This document shows, in pieces, positions 11,085 to 21,474 of a DNA stretch of 64,000 bases. How positions within the stretch are numbered: position 1 is the first letter of the stretch; each line of letters begins with the position of its first letter. Location of the stretch: the NCBI GenBank assembly GCA_963801045.1, contig CAWDDC010000001.1:248001-312000 (forward strand). The letters are read 5' to 3'. Position numbers and translations under genes: made by a program. The DNA is from JACCWP01 sp963801045 (lineage in GTDB: Bacteria; Actinomycetota; Actinomycetes; Propionibacteriales; Nocardioidaceae). The notes beneath the pieces were generated by a model, which saw only the letters and a list, made by a program, of their open reading frames with translations, did not search any database and was not told the DNA's origin.

Positions 11085-12560
11085 CTGGTCACCTGACCGT
11101 CGACGCGGCGGGACAGGCCGAGCGGGTTGCCGTCGCGCAGGGTCTCGGGCAGCAGTCGCTGCGGGGCGTTCTGGTAACAGACCGGCCGCTGGAACCGCCG
11201 CGCGGCCGTCACGCCGACGCTGGTGTGGATGGAGCCGACGGTCGAGGGGTACGGGCCGCCGTGCTGCATGGCCCAGGTGACCGCGACGCCGGTGGGCCAA
11301 CCCCCGAACAGGACCCGGCCGGCCCGGGCCTGCAGCGCCGTGACCACGTCGGCCAGCCCGTCGAGCTCGTCGTCCTCGGCGTGCACGGTGGCGGTGAGGT
11401 TGCCTTCCAGCGCCTCGACCGCAGCGCGCAGCTCGGCGTCGTCGGCGTACTCGCAGATGAGCGACACCGGACCGAAGCACTCGGCCAGCAGCGTCTCGGG
11501 GTCGGCCAGCAGCTGGGGGACGGTGGTGCGGACCAGGTTGGCGCCGACTGCCGCCGCATCGCCAGCGTCGGCGCTGACCAGCGCCTCGACCCCGTCGACC
11601 TTGCGCAGCCGCTCGAGCCCGGAGGCGAAGCCGTCGCCGATGCCGTCGTGCAGCAGCGGTGCCGGGTCGACGCCGCGCGACGCCTCGACCAGCGCGTCGT
11701 CGAGCCCGTGCCCGGTCGGGAGCAGCACCAGGCCGGGCTTGGTGCAGAACTGACCGACGCCGAGCGTGTACGAGCCGACGAAGCCCTCGACCAGCTCCTG
11801 GCCGCGCGCCTCGACGGCGCCGCGGGTGACGACGACCGGGTTGAGGCTGCCGAGCTCGCCGTAGAACGGGATCGGCTCGGGCCGGGTGGCGGCGACCTCG
11901 TGCAGCGCCTGCCCGGCGGGCACCGACCCGGTGAAGCCGGCGGCGCGTACCCGCGGGTCGCGCAGCGCCTCGACGCCGATGTCGAAGCCGGTGATCAGCG
12001 CGAGCGTGCCGTCGGGGGCACCGGCCTGCGCGCAACGCCTCGGCCATCACCCGGCCGGTGGCGTGCGACGTCCGTGGGTGGCCGGGGTGCGTCTTGACGA
12101 CCACCGGGCAGCCGGCGGCGAGCGCCGACGCGGTGTCACCGCCGGACACGCTGAACGCGAACGGGAAGTTGCTGGCCGCGAAGACCAGCACCGGACCCAG
12201 CGGCACCAGGGTGCGGCGGAGGTCGGGGCGCGGCACCGGCTTGGCGTCGGCATCGGCCGAGTCGAGGACCAGCTCGAGCAGCGCGCCGTCGGCGAGCGCG
12301 TCGGCGAACATCCGCAGCTGACCGGAGCTGCGGCCCACCTCGCCGCGCAGCCGGGCCTCGGGCAGGTGCGTCTCCTGCTGCGCGAGCGGGACCAGCTCGT
12401 CGACGGCCGCGTCCAGCGCGTCGGCCGCGGCGCGGATCCAGCCGGCCCGCTCGGCCGGCGTGGAGGCGGCCAGCGGCGGGGCGGCGGCGGAGGCCGCGGC
12501 GAGCAGCCGATCGAGCTCCTCGGAGGTCGTGTCGGCAGGTGTCTCCACGGTCGTGGTCAT
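11081..12560 (-). CDS. NAD(P)-dependent 2-oxoglutarate semialdehyde (2,5-dioxopentanoate) dehydrogenase, one extra base
   Basis: About 492 residues of the aldehyde dehydrogenase superfamily. NAD(P)-site sequence LVFAASNFPFAFSVSGGDTA near residue 130, catalytic Glu in FYGELGSLNP and nucleophile Cys in LGVGQFCTKPGLV; the FCTKPG form is that of the alpha-ketoglutaric semialdehyde group. Predicted role: last step of oxidative pentose or hexarate breakdown, giving 2-oxoglutarate. ATG at 12560 follows GGAGGAG and overlaps the FAH gene stop by four bases. An extra base near 12030 breaks the frame. Confidence 0.87.
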
Positions 12561-13463
12561 CGGATCTCCTCCAGCTCGGGGCGGGTGGTGCCGTCGGCCA
12601 GCCAGCCGAAGGGCTGCTTGCCGACGGCGACGGTGTTGCGCAGCCGACCGACCTGCTCGACCTCGATCTCGACGACGTCGCCCTCGTGCAGGGCGAAGTC
12701 GAGCTCGGGGACGATGCCGGTGCCGGTCGCGAGCACCACGCCGTCAGGGAAGTCGTTGGCCACGCAGAGCGCGTCGACCAGGTCGTCGAGCGGCCGGGCC
12801 AGCTGCGCGGTCGAGGTGGACCCCTCGAACACCTCGGCGCCGTCGCGGCGTACGGACAGGGTGATGGCGAGGTCGGTGGGGTCGGGGACCTCCCAGGCCG
12901 GCCGGATGCCGGGGGCGAGCGCGCACCCGCCGGCGAAGACCTTGGCCTGGGGGATGTAGAGCGGGTTCTCGCCCTCGATCGAGCGGCTGCTGACGTCGTT
13001 GCAGACGGTGTAGCCGACGGTCTCGCCGTGCGCGTTGACGACGACTGCCAGCTCGGGCTCGGGCACGTCGTGGCCGGAGTCGGCGCGGATGCCGATCGGC
13101 TCGCCGTCGGTCACCACCCGCCACGCCGGCGACTTGCCGAACAGCTCGGGGCGGTCGGCGACGTAGACCTTGTCGTAGACCGACTGCTCGGCGCTCTCCT
13201 CCATCCGGGCGCCCCGCGAGCGCGCGTAGGTCACGCCCGCGCACCACACCTCGCCGCGACCGTCCAGCGGCGCCAGCAGCCGGGGCGAGGCCATCGACGG
13301 AGCCGCCGGCAGCTGGCTGGTCGACCAGCTCGCGGAGCGCGTCCAGCCGCAGCCGGAGCAGGTCGGCCATGGTCGCGACTCCCGGCAGCGGCGTCACGGC
13401 GCCGTCGCGCAGCAGTCCCACCGCAGGCGGGCCATCGGCCTCCGCGTAGCGCACGAGATGCAT
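12557..13463 (-). CDS. FAH-family hydrolase/dehydratase (2-keto-3-deoxypentonate dehydratase-like), one extra base
   Basis: About 301 residues. N-terminal cap MHLVRYAEADGPPAVG, then the fumarylacetoacetate hydrolase fold with GVTYARSRGARM, VPEPELAVVVN (metal Glu residues) and GYTVCNDVSSRSIEGEN. FAH-fold 2-keto-3-deoxy-arabinonate/xylonate dehydratases make 2,5-dioxopentanoate, which is what the next gene would oxidise. With the IlvD/Edd enzyme this completes a Weimberg-type route (inference from context). An extra C near 13318 joins QQLPAAPSM to the N-terminal part once removed. The start at 13463 has GGAAGGA upstream. Confidence 0.85.
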
Positions 13464-13477
13464 CGAGGTCCTTCCGG

Positions 13478-13963
13478 TCACGTCGTGTCGGTCGGTGCCG
13501 CGCCTGACCCGCCAGCGTGCCACCGCGCGCACGGGCCAGCAGCAGCCGGGCCCCCGTCACGCTGCGGCGGGCGCGCCGCACCCGGAACAGGCAGCCGAGC
13601 GCGAGGCAGCCGAGCACGATCGCCAGCGCGGGCTCGGCGGTCACCACCAGTGCGGCGGCGGCGACGCATGGCGACCAGCAGGCCGGTCCACAGCTGCTGC
13701 CCCTGCCGCTGGCGCAGGAGGGTCCGGTCCAGCTGGTCGGCGCGAGGCAGGGCGACCGGTGCGGCGGCGGCTGCCGGTGTTTCGGTGGCGCGCCGTGCCG
13801 ACGCGTACGCGACGTAGACCTCGACGAGCCCGGCGGCAGCGAGCACGCCGGCCCAGACCAGGTCGCCGAGGGAGAGCCGCAGCGCGGCGACGGCGAGCAG
13901 GGCGGCGGCGAGGAAGCCGTGCCGCACCCGCGGCAGGCTCGGCCCGGAGACGGCGGTGGTCAT
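13478..13963 (-). CDS. Small membrane protein of the sugar-acid operon, C-terminus uncertain
   Basis: About 160 residues with four hydrophobic stretches: LAAALLAVAALRLSLG, LVWAGVLAAAGLVEVYVAY, LWTGLLVA plus AAAALVVTAEPA, and LAIVLGCLALGCLF, with basic residues between. It overlaps the Nramp-like stop by four bases (ATGA at 13960-13963) and ends 14 bases before the FAH gene. The frame breaks near 13667 (extra C in ATGCGTCGCC). No single later frame closes cleanly; the TGA at 13478-13480 is the likely end if two further extra bases lie between 13480 and 13600. Function unknown; it could be a partner of the transporter. Confidence 0.6.
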   Translation of the reverse strand: MTTAVSGPSLPRVRHGFLAAALLAVAALRLSLGDLVWAGVLAAAGLVEVYVAYASARRATETPAAAAAPVALPRADQLDRTLLRQRQGQQLWTGLLVAMRRRRRTGGDRRARAGDRARLPRARLPVPGAARPPQRDGGPAAAGPCARWHAGGSGAAPTDTT

Positions 13964-15435
13964 CCGAGCACCCCGACCTGGTTGAGCAGCGCGGCGCCGC
14001 CGGCGACCAGCAGGAACAGCGAGCCGATGCCCACCAGGGTGGACAGCAGCCGCGACATCCGCAGGGCGGGCGGCAGGTTGACCCGGTCGATGTAGAGAAT
14101 GCCGAAGCCGTAGATCGCGCAGGCGAGGATGCCGCCGACGATGGACGCGTAGGTGATCAGCGTGACGAAGTCGGCGCCGGTGAGGAGCATCGCGACCGCA
14201 CCCACGAACGTGTAGCCGTAGACCCACGGCCGGATCGCCCGCTGGCCGCGCTGGCGGACCTTCGGCGACAGCGCAGCGAGGCTCTCGTACGCCGTCCAGG
14301 AGTAGGCCTCCCAGATCGCGTAGATGGTGCCGAACAGCACCATGATGATCGCGGCGATGTAGAAGTACTCGAAGACCGGCGCGACGACGCCGAGGAACTC
14401 CGACTGGTAGTTGAGCACCGCGTTGCCCTCGGGGACGGTCTCGTCGGCGCCGAGGATGGTCGAGCCGTTGATGATGAACGCGGCGCCGATGATGGTGAGC
14501 GCGACGAACGCGGCGAGCACGTCGTACAAGCGGAGCGCGCACCCAGCCCTTCGCCTGGCGCAGGTTCTCGTCACTGGTGTCCAGCGGCAGCGTGGTCCGT
14601 GGCGTCGGCCGCCTCGTAGCGCTTGGCGAGCCGGTCGATGTCGGCGTGGCCGAGCATCCCCCAGCCCTTCTCGCGCAGCATGCCGGTGTAGCCGATGTAG
14701 TCGTACATGCCGCCGCCGATGCCACCGAGGAACACCGCCAGCTCCACCCACACCGGGATGTCGGCGATCTCCGGGTAGGCGCTGGAGACGAAGCCCTGGT
14801 ACTCCAGCGGCTGCGGCAGCAAAGCCCTTCGAGCACCCCGAGCCAGTCCGGCTGGGCGACGAAGACCGCGATGATGACCAGCAGCACCATCGATCGCCGG
14901 CGATCGCGATCTGGACGTTCTCGAGCACCGAGTAGCCGCCGATCCAGGAGATCGTGGCGGCGAGGGCGAGCAGGCCGATCGCCCAGGGCAGGGCCGGGCC
15001 GCCGCCGAGGTAGCTGATGTAGTCGCCGAGCGCACGGGACACCCCGCTGGACCAGCCGGGGAAGGACAGGAAGCAGATCACCGTCAGCAGCGCCGCGAAC
15101 CAGCCGCGCGGGCCGGGGAAGACCCGGGCGAACCGCGTCATCGGGTGCTCGGCGGTGAGCGTGATGTAGCGGTTGGACGCGTAGACGATCGCCGCCTTGG
15201 CGACGACGGCCGCGATCAGCGTCCACAGCACGGCGTAGCCGAAGACCGCGCCCTCGCGCGAGGCCAGGATGGACTCGCCGCTGCCGATCGTCAGCGAGGC
15301 GATGACCGCGCCCGGCCCGAAGAACTTGAGCATGGTGAGCAGCGACGGGCGCCGCTCGAGCAGGCCCTCGGGCGCCGGCGGCAGGACCAGCGGCTCGGTC
15401 TCGGTGCGGGACCGTGGGTGCGGTGCTGAGCTCAT
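13960..15435 (-). CDS. Nramp-fold transporter lacking the canonical metal motif, several frame breaks
   Basis: About 490 residues with 11 or so membrane segments, recognisably of the Nramp family by GPGAVIASLTIGSGESILAS and EGAVFGYAVLW in TM1-TM2. The metal-binding DPGN of TM1 is replaced by GSGE, and no MPH motif is seen at TM6, where GGIGGGMYDYIGY stands. So divalent metal transport is doubtful. It is the first gene of the sugar-acid operon, 43 bases from an inverted repeat, which suggests it imports the operon substrate (inference). Frame changes near 14893, 14820, 14590 and 14540, two of them not simple +1. ATG at 15435 has GGAAGG upstream. Confidence 0.8.
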   Translation of the reverse strand: MSSAPHPRSRTETEPLVLPPAPEGLLERRPSLLTMLKFFGPGAVIASLTIGSGESILASREGAVFGYAVLWTLIAAVVAKAAIVYASNRYITLTAEHPMTRFARVFPGPRGWFAALLTVICFLSFPGWSSGVSRALGDYISYLGGGPALPWAIGLLALAATISWIGGYSVLENVQIAIAGDRWCCWSSSRSSSPSRTGSGCSKGFAAAAAGVPGLRLQRLPGDRRHPGVGGAGGVPRWHRRRHVRLHRLHRHAAREGLGDARPRRHRPARQALRGGRRHGPRCRWTPVTRTCARRRAGCALRLYDVLAAFVALTIIGAAFIINGSTILGADETVPEGNAVLNYQSEFLGVVAPVFEYFYIAAIIMVLFGTIYAIWEAYSWTAYESLAALSPKVRQRGQRAIRPWVYGYTFVGAVAMLLTGADFVTLITYASIVGGILACAIYGFGILYIDRVNLPPALRMSRLLSTLVGIGSLFLLVAGGAALLNQVGVLG

Positions 15436-15478
15436 CGCCCTGCCTTCCTGCTGCGCTGGCCGGAGTCGCCGAGTGCGA

Positions 15479-15490
15479 ATCCTGTAGGAT
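15479..15490. promoter_or_regulatory. Inverted repeat, probable GntR/FCD operator
   Basis: ATCCTGTAGGAT is a perfect 5-bp inverted repeat with a 2-bp centre. It lies in the 128-bp gap between the divergent Nramp-like operon (start 15435) and the GntR gene (start 15564). The right half contains TAGGAT, a plausible -10 element for the plus strand, so binding there would block one or both promoters. FCD-type GntR proteins commonly bind such short palindromes. Assignment by position and symmetry only. Confidence 0.6.
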
Positions 15491-15563
15491 CTTCGATCTC
15501 CGAGACTCCCGTACGCCGTGAAAGAGCGTCAAATCGGGCAGTCGGACCGGGTGGGAGGTACCG

Positions 15564-16241
15564 ATGGGCGTTCCGAGCCTGCTCCGTCGTCCCGCGCTCG
15601 CCGACGACGTCTACGAGGCGGTCAAGGCGATGCTGATGGACCACGACGTGCCCCCCGGCGAGCGGGTGTCGATCGACGGCGTGGCCCGTCAGCTCGGGGT
15701 CTCCCCCACCCCGGTGCGCGAGGCGCTGGCCCGGCTGGAGGCGGAGGGGCTGGCGACCAAGGAGGCGCTGAAGGGCTACCGCTCGGCGCCGCTGCTGACC
15801 CGGGAGCAGTTCGAGGACCTGCAGCGGTTCCGGCTGCTGCTGGAGCCGTGGGCGGCGCGCCGGGCCGCCGAGCGCATCGACGAGGCCGGCGCCCGGTCAC
15901 TGCAGGCGGAGATGGACACGGCCGCGGTGCCGTCGGGCAGCGACTACGACGGCTACAAGAACCTCACCGCGCACGACCGCCGGCTGCACACGCTGGTGAC
16001 GGCGATGTCCGGGAGCACGCAGGTGCAGCGGGCCTTCGAGCGCACGCACTGCCACCTGCACATCTTCCGGCTCTACTTCGAGCGCACCACCGGCGCCGAG
16101 ACCATCGCCGAGCACCGCCGGCTGGTCGACGCGATCGTGGCGGGCTCGGGCGACGACGCCGAGGCCGCGATGCACGACCACCTCGACGCCGCCATGCGGG
16201 TACGACTGGGCGGTCGCTACGAGCCGGCGCCGACGCACTGA
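15564..16241 (+). CDS. GntR-family (FCD/FadR-type) transcription regulator
   Basis: 225 residues. N-terminal winged helix (residues 10-75) with the GntR signature GVARQLGVSPTPVREALARL, then an all-helical FCD domain (90-215) with metal/ligand residues of the type DRRLHTLV, HLHIFRLYF and EHRRLVDAI. These regulators respond to small organic acids or sugar acids. It stands alone on the plus strand, divergent from the sugar-acid operon, so it most likely represses that operon until its substrate or an intermediate binds (inference). GGGAGG lies before the ATG. No frame break. Confidence 0.92.
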   Translation: MGVPSLLRRPALADDVYEAVKAMLMDHDVPPGERVSIDGVARQLGVSPTPVREALARLEAEGLATKEALKGYRSAPLLTREQFEDLQRFRLLLEPWAARRAAERIDEAGARSLQAEMDTAAVPSGSDYDGYKNLTAHDRRLHTLVTAMSGSTQVQRAFERTHCHLHIFRLYFERTTGAETIAEHRRLVDAIVAGSGDDAEAAMHDHLDAAMRVRLGGRYEPAPTH

Positions 16242-16264
16242 CCCAGCGTCGCACTCAGGGCGGC

Positions 16265-18058
16265 TCAGCGACGCCGCAGCCCGCTGGCCCGGACCACCGG
16301 GCGGCCGACCGCGCGGCGTACGGACTCCTCGGTGCCGACCACCCGGACGAAGGTCTTGGCCCGGGTGATGGCGGTGTAGAGCAGCTCGCGGGTGAGCAGC
16401 GGCGACTCCGGGGGCGGCAGCAGGAACGTCACGGTGTCGAACTGGCTGCCCTGGCCGCGGTGCACGGTCATCGCGTGCACGGTCTGGACGGCCGACAGCC
16501 GGTGCGGGCTGAGCAGCACCGGCGCCGCACCGCGCGCGAACGCCGCCAGCGGGCCGCGTGCCCCGCCGTCGACGACGACGCCGGTGTCGCCGTTGTAGAG
16601 CTCGACGTCGTAGTCGTTGGCCGTCACCAGCAGCGGGCGACCGAGGTACCACTCCCCCTCGTCGGCATAGCCCGCGACGTCCTGGGTGAGCCAGCGCTCG
16701 ACCTCGGCACTCCAGCGCGCCACGCCGTAGGGGCCGCGGCGGTGCGCGCACAGCAGCCGGTGCCGCTCCAGCTGCTGCAGCGCGGTGGCGACGTCGCCCG
16801 CGCGTGCCGCGGTGACCAGCCCGCGCCCGGCCGCCACCACCTCGCGCCGCAACAGGTCGAGCCCCGGCGCGTGCGGCGCGCCCGCGGCATCGGTCTCGAC
16901 GAAGCCGACGTGTTCGCCGCCTTCCCGCAGCAGATCGATCACCCGGTCGGGCCGGTCGTCGCGCACGGCGTCGGCCAGCTCACCGATCGCCTCGCCGTAG
17001 CGGAACCGCTCGGTCAGCCGCACCACGCTCTGGTCCAGCCCGTCGGACGGCCGTGCCACCAGGTCGCCCAGCACCGCGCCGGCCTCGACCGACGCCAGCT
17101 GGTCGGGGTCGCCGACCAGGACCAGCCGGGCGTCGGGCCGGACCGCCTCGAGCAGCCGCGACATCATCGTCAGCGACACCATCGAGCACTCGTCGACGAC
17201 CACGACGTCGTAGGGCAGCCGGTTGTCCCGGTCGTGGCGGAACCGGCTGCGGCTGCCCGGCCGACGGCCGAGCAGCCGGTGCAGGGTCGAGGCCCCGATC
17301 GCGCCGACGTCGAGGCCGTCGTGGGCGGCCGCGAGCGCGACCGCCTCCTCCAGCCGCGCCGCCGCCTTGCCGGTGGGCGCGGCCAGCGCGATCCGCGGTG
17401 AGCCGTCGAGCGTGCGCAGCAGGTCGAGCAGCCGGGCGACGGTCGTGGTCTTGCCGGTGCCAGGCCCTCCGGCGAGCACCGTCACCGTCCGCTCGGCCAC
17501 GGTGCGAGCCGCGAGCCGTTGCCTGTCGTCGCGGTCGCCGGTGAAGAGCCGGTCGAGCGTGGACTCGAGCAGCACGGTGTCGACCTCGGGCGCCGGCCGC
17601 GCGGTCCGCTCGTCGATCTCGCTGCGGACCACCTCCTCCTGCCGCCAGTAGCGGTCGAGGTAGAGCAGGCCGTCGACCATCCGCAGCGGCCGGGTCGGGT
17701 CGCCGTCGGTGCCGTGCGCGACCAGCGGACTGGCCCCGACGGCGTCCTCCCACGGACCGACCTCGGGCCAGGGCAGCGCGGCGACGTCGACCGCCGACTC
17801 CTCGTCGTCGGCGGCGGCGGTCTCGCGGACCTCGGCCAGCGCGATGCACACCGACCCGAGCCGCACCGCGCGTACGGCCAGCGCGACGGCCAGCAGGACG
17901 CTCTCGTCGGACTCACCCGACAGCCGGCCGAGCCGCTGCGCCACGTGCACGTCGGCCGCCGACAGCACACCGGCGGCGTTGAACGCCCCCAGCAACCCGG
18001 TGACACCGCGGGCGAGCCGGGCGTCGTAGGGGTCGACCTCGGTCTGCTCGACGGTCAC
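16265..18058 (-). CDS. recD: RecD, exodeoxyribonuclease V alpha subunit
   Basis: 597 residues, intact. A superfamily 1B (5' to 3') helicase: Walker A VLAGGPGTGKTTTVARLL near residue 205, motif Ia APTGKAAARLEEA, Walker B DVVVVDECSMVS, motif III LVLVGDPDQLASVEAGAVLGD, and C-terminal motifs VHAMTVHRGQGSQFDTV and LLYTAITRAK. Start is the GTG at 18056-18058 within a GTGA overlap with the recB stop. Works with RecB and RecC to resect double-strand breaks. Confidence 0.95.
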   Translation of the reverse strand: MTVEQTEVDPYDARLARGVTGLLGAFNAAGVLSAADVHVAQRLGRLSGESDESVLLAVALAVRAVRLGSVCIALAEVRETAAADDEESAVDVAALPWPEVGPWEDAVGASPLVAHGTDGDPTRPLRMVDGLLYLDRYWRQEEVVRSEIDERTARPAPEVDTVLLESTLDRLFTGDRDDRQRLAARTVAERTVTVLAGGPGTGKTTTVARLLDLLRTLDGSPRIALAAPTGKAAARLEEAVALAAAHDGLDVGAIGASTLHRLLGRRPGSRSRFRHDRDNRLPYDVVVVDECSMVSLTMMSRLLEAVRPDARLVLVGDPDQLASVEAGAVLGDLVARPSDGLDQSVVRLTERFRYGEAIGELADAVRDDRPDRVIDLLREGGEHVGFVETDAAGAPHAPGLDLLRREVVAAGRGLVTAARAGDVATALQQLERHRLLCAHRRGPYGVARWSAEVERWLTQDVAGYADEGEWYLGRPLLVTANDYDVELYNGDTGVVVDGGARGPLAAFARGAAPVLLSPHRLSAVQTVHAMTVHRGQGSQFDTVTFLLPPPESPLLTRELLYTAITRAKTFVRVVGTEESVRRAVGRPVVRASGLRRR

Positions 18059-21000
18059 CGCCCACCTCCCGCCAGCAGCCGGGACAGCTCCGGGACCAGG
18101 CCGGCGGGTGGGCGCCAGCCGAAGACCCCGCACGGCACGCCGTCGACCACCGGTGTCTCCGGGCCGCACATGCCGCGCACGAACAGGTAGAGCGCGCCGC
18201 CGAGATGCGTGTCGGGGTCGTAGCCGGGCTGGCGCCAGGACAGGTAGCGGTGCAGCGCGACCAGGTAGAGCAGCGCCTGCAGCGGGTAGTGCGCGTCGAG
18301 CATCGCCTCGGTGAGCGCCGCCGGTCGGTAGTGCCAGGCGGTCAGCTGCTCGCCGGTGCCCGGCCAGGCGTCTCCCAGCCAGTTGGTCTTGTAGTCGGCG
18401 ATCAGGTAGCGGGGCGCGCCGGCGGCGTCGCGTACGCGCAGCACGGCGTCGAGGCTGCCGGTCAGGTAGCCGCGCAGCCGCTGGTGCGGGAGGTCGGCGA
18501 GCAGGTCGGGGTAGGCCGCCAGCGGGTCGCCGGGCGGCAGGTGCCGGCGCAGGACGTCGGCCATCGCCGCCAGCGTGGCCTCGGTCGCCGCCGGGTGGTC
18601 GCCGCCGGCCAGCGGCAGCTCGAAGTCGAGCTCGGCCAGCCGGTCGCCCGGGTCGACGTCGCGCAGCCGGGCTCCGGCGGCCAGCGGGCCCAGCGGCGTC
18701 TCCATCGACGGCAGCAGTGCCGGGCCGAGCACCTCGGGGTCGAGCCCGGAGCCGAGCCGGTGCGCGAGCACCTCGCGGCAGCGGGTGGTGAGCTCGGCGC
18801 CGAGGTCGGCCGCGGTCGTGTCGACGGTCTCGAGCACCGAGTGCACGAGGATGCCGAACGTGGTGCCGCTGGGCAGCTCGGCCATCGGCGAGACCACGGC
18901 ACGCAGCGCCTCGTCGACGAGGGTGGCGAGCAGCATCCGGCGGCGCGCCGGGAGGCGCCTCGTCGTCGAGACCGGGCTCCTCCGGCTCGCTGCTGACGCC
19001 GGTGACCTCGACGGGCGACTCCTCCGCCGCACCGGACGGGTCGGGACCGCCGTGCACGGACGCGGTGAGCGCGGTGTAGGACAGCCGTCGCCATGCGGTG
19101 TCGAGCGACCGGTCGAAGCGCGCGGCCGTCAGCGCGGGCGCCGCACCGACGGCGGGCTCCCAGCGGTCGATCGGGCCGACCTGCACCGGTTCGACGGACA
19201 CCGTGCCGCCCGACCGCGCCGCCAGCTCGGCGAACCGCACCTCTGCGTCGGCGTCGCTGGGCACCGGCGCCGTCTCGGGCGGCTCGTCGCCCGGCTGGTG
19301 GCCACCGAACAGCAGCCGGTGCGTGGCCGAGGCCGTCGTGTTGGTCGACGGCGCCCACCAGGTGACCACCTGGCACTGCGCCCGGGTCAGGGCGACGTAG
19401 AGCAGCCGCAGGTCCTCACCCGCGTCCTCGGCGCGGTGCACGACGAGGTGCTCGTCGTAGTGCGGCCCCGAGGCGCCGCCGACGTCGAGGGTGCGCCGGC
19501 CCTCGACGTGCAGCCGCAGCCGTTCCGGCGTGCGCGGCTTGTAGCGGTCCCACCCGTAGGGCACGTAGACGACCGGGAACTCGAGTCCCTTGCTGCGGTG
19601 CACCGTCACGACCTGCACCGCGTCGGCATCGGACTCGAGGCGGCGTACGCGCTCCTCGCTGGGGTCGACCGCGGCGTCGATGATGCGGCGCTGCAGCCAC
19701 TCGACCAGGGCGGCGGTGCCGAGCTGGCCCTCGACGGCAGCGGCGTGCAGTGCCTGGGCGACGTGCCGCAGGTCGGTCAGCTGACGTTCGCCCTCGGTGG
19801 TGGTCAGCAGCCGCTCGGCCAGGCCACCGCCCTCGGTCATCACCTCGAGCAGGGCCGGCACGCCGCGGCGGGCGAGCACGTCGGCCCATCCGCGCAGCCG
19901 TGGCCCGAGCACGTCCATCGCCTCGTCGCCCGCCAGCGCCAGCCGCGAGGCGGTCCACCCCACGAAGCAGGTGAGCGCGGCGGTGCGCACCTGCGCCGCG
20001 CGCGGCTGCTCGAGCGCCTGCAGCAGCAGCAGCCACTGGGCGGCGATGTCGGTGCTGAAGACGTTGGCCGCGCCGGTGACCACAGCCGGCACCCCGACGT
20101 CGGCGAGCGCGTCGCGTACGGACAGCGCCTGCTTGTTGGTGTGGGTGAGCACGGCGACGTCGCCCGGCGCGACCGGCCGGCCCGGCGCCTCGGTGTCGAC
20201 GGTGAGACGTGCGTCGGACGACAGCAGCCGGGCCACGTCGGCGGCGAGGTCGGCGGCGATCAGCTCGCGGGTCGGGCCGACCGTCGGCATCTTGCCCGGC
20301 GCCGTGCCGGTGTCGTCGCGGCGCGCCACCCGCAGCCGCACCGGGGCGCCGACCGGTGCACCGGAGAGTCGGCGGCCCGGGTGCGCGGAGTCGACCGGGC
20401 GCACCGTGATGCGGGGATCGCCCAGTGCCGCTTGGCCGAACACCGCTCCCAGCCCGGTGAGCAGGGACTCGTCGCTGCGGTGGTTGCGCGCGAGCGTCGA
20501 CCGCGTGGTCGCGCGCTCGGTCGCGGCCAGGTAGGCCACCACGTCGCCGCCGCGGAAGGCGTAGATCGCCTGCTTGGGGTCGCCGATCAGCACCAGCGTC
20601 GTGTGCGTGTCGAACGCGAGCTGCAGGATCCGCCACTGCACCGGGTCGGTGTCCTGGAACTCGTCGACCATCACCACCTTGTAGCGCGACCGCACCCGCT
20701 GCTGCGCGTCGTCACCGCGGGTCGGGTCGTCGAGGGCGGCACACAACCGGGTCAGCAGGTCGTCGTAGGCGATCAGCCGGCGCTGCCGCTTGCGTACGCT
20801 CGACCTCGCGGCGGGCGGCGGCCGCGATGCCGTAGCGCTGGCCGGCGGTCGAGTCGGGGTGGGCGTCGTCCGGCGCGAGCACCGCCTGGCCGTCCTCGAC
20901 CGCGGCCCGCACGGTGGCGAGGGCCTCGGAGTAGCTGAGCTGCGGCGCGCTGGAGTCGGGCCGGCCGAACTTGCGCAGGTAGAGGTCGCCGGTGACCTCG

Positions 21001-21474
21001 ACCACCAGGTCGTCGAGGCTCTCGACGAAGACCGCGTCGGGCTCGTGGTCGCCGGCAACGCCCAACCCGCGCAGCATCTGCTGGCAGAAGCCGTGGGTGG
21101 TGGTGAGCGTGGCGGCGTCGAAGTCGGCGAGCGCGCCGGCGAGCCGCTTGCGCCGCAGGGCGACCTCCTCGTCGTCGGCGTCGGCGAGCAGCCGGAGCAG
21201 GTCGTCGTCGGCGAGCGCCGCGGGCGTGTGCGGGGTCGGCCAGCCCGCGCTCGGCACTCACCAGCCGTTCGCGGACCCGCTCGCGCAGCTCCTGGGTGGC
21301 CAGCCGGCCGAACGTCACCAGCATCAGCTCGCGCAGCTCGGCGTGCCCCTCGGCGACGTAGCGGGTCGCCAGCGCGGCGATGGTGAACGTCTTGCCGGTG
21401 CCGGCGCTCGCCTCCAGCACCGTCGTGCCCTCGGGCAACGGGCCGCACACGTCGAACGTCTCGGAGCCGGTCAT
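18055..21474 (-). CDS. recB: RecB, exodeoxyribonuclease V beta subunit, three extra bases
   Basis: About 1138 residues. UvrD-type helicase: Walker A VLEASAGTGKTFTIAAL near residue 20, VVMVDEFQDTDPVQW, LIGDPKQAIYAFRGGD, VHRSKGLEFPVVYVPYGWD and LLYVALTRAQ. The C-terminal RecB nuclease is present with LAELDFELP (metal Asp), and YLIADYKTNWLG, where D-Y-K is the catalytic core. So both helicase and nuclease look active. Extra bases near 21245, 20800 and 18950 break the frame; their sum is three, so start (ATG 21474) and stop stay in register. Start overlaps the recC stop by four bases. Confidence 0.94.

Noticed and set aside
16265..21448. An apparent 1727-residue RecB-RecD fusion.
   Set aside because: An extra base near 18950 removes the recB stop from frame; the corrected frame ends at 18055 with a GTGA overlap to an intact recD.
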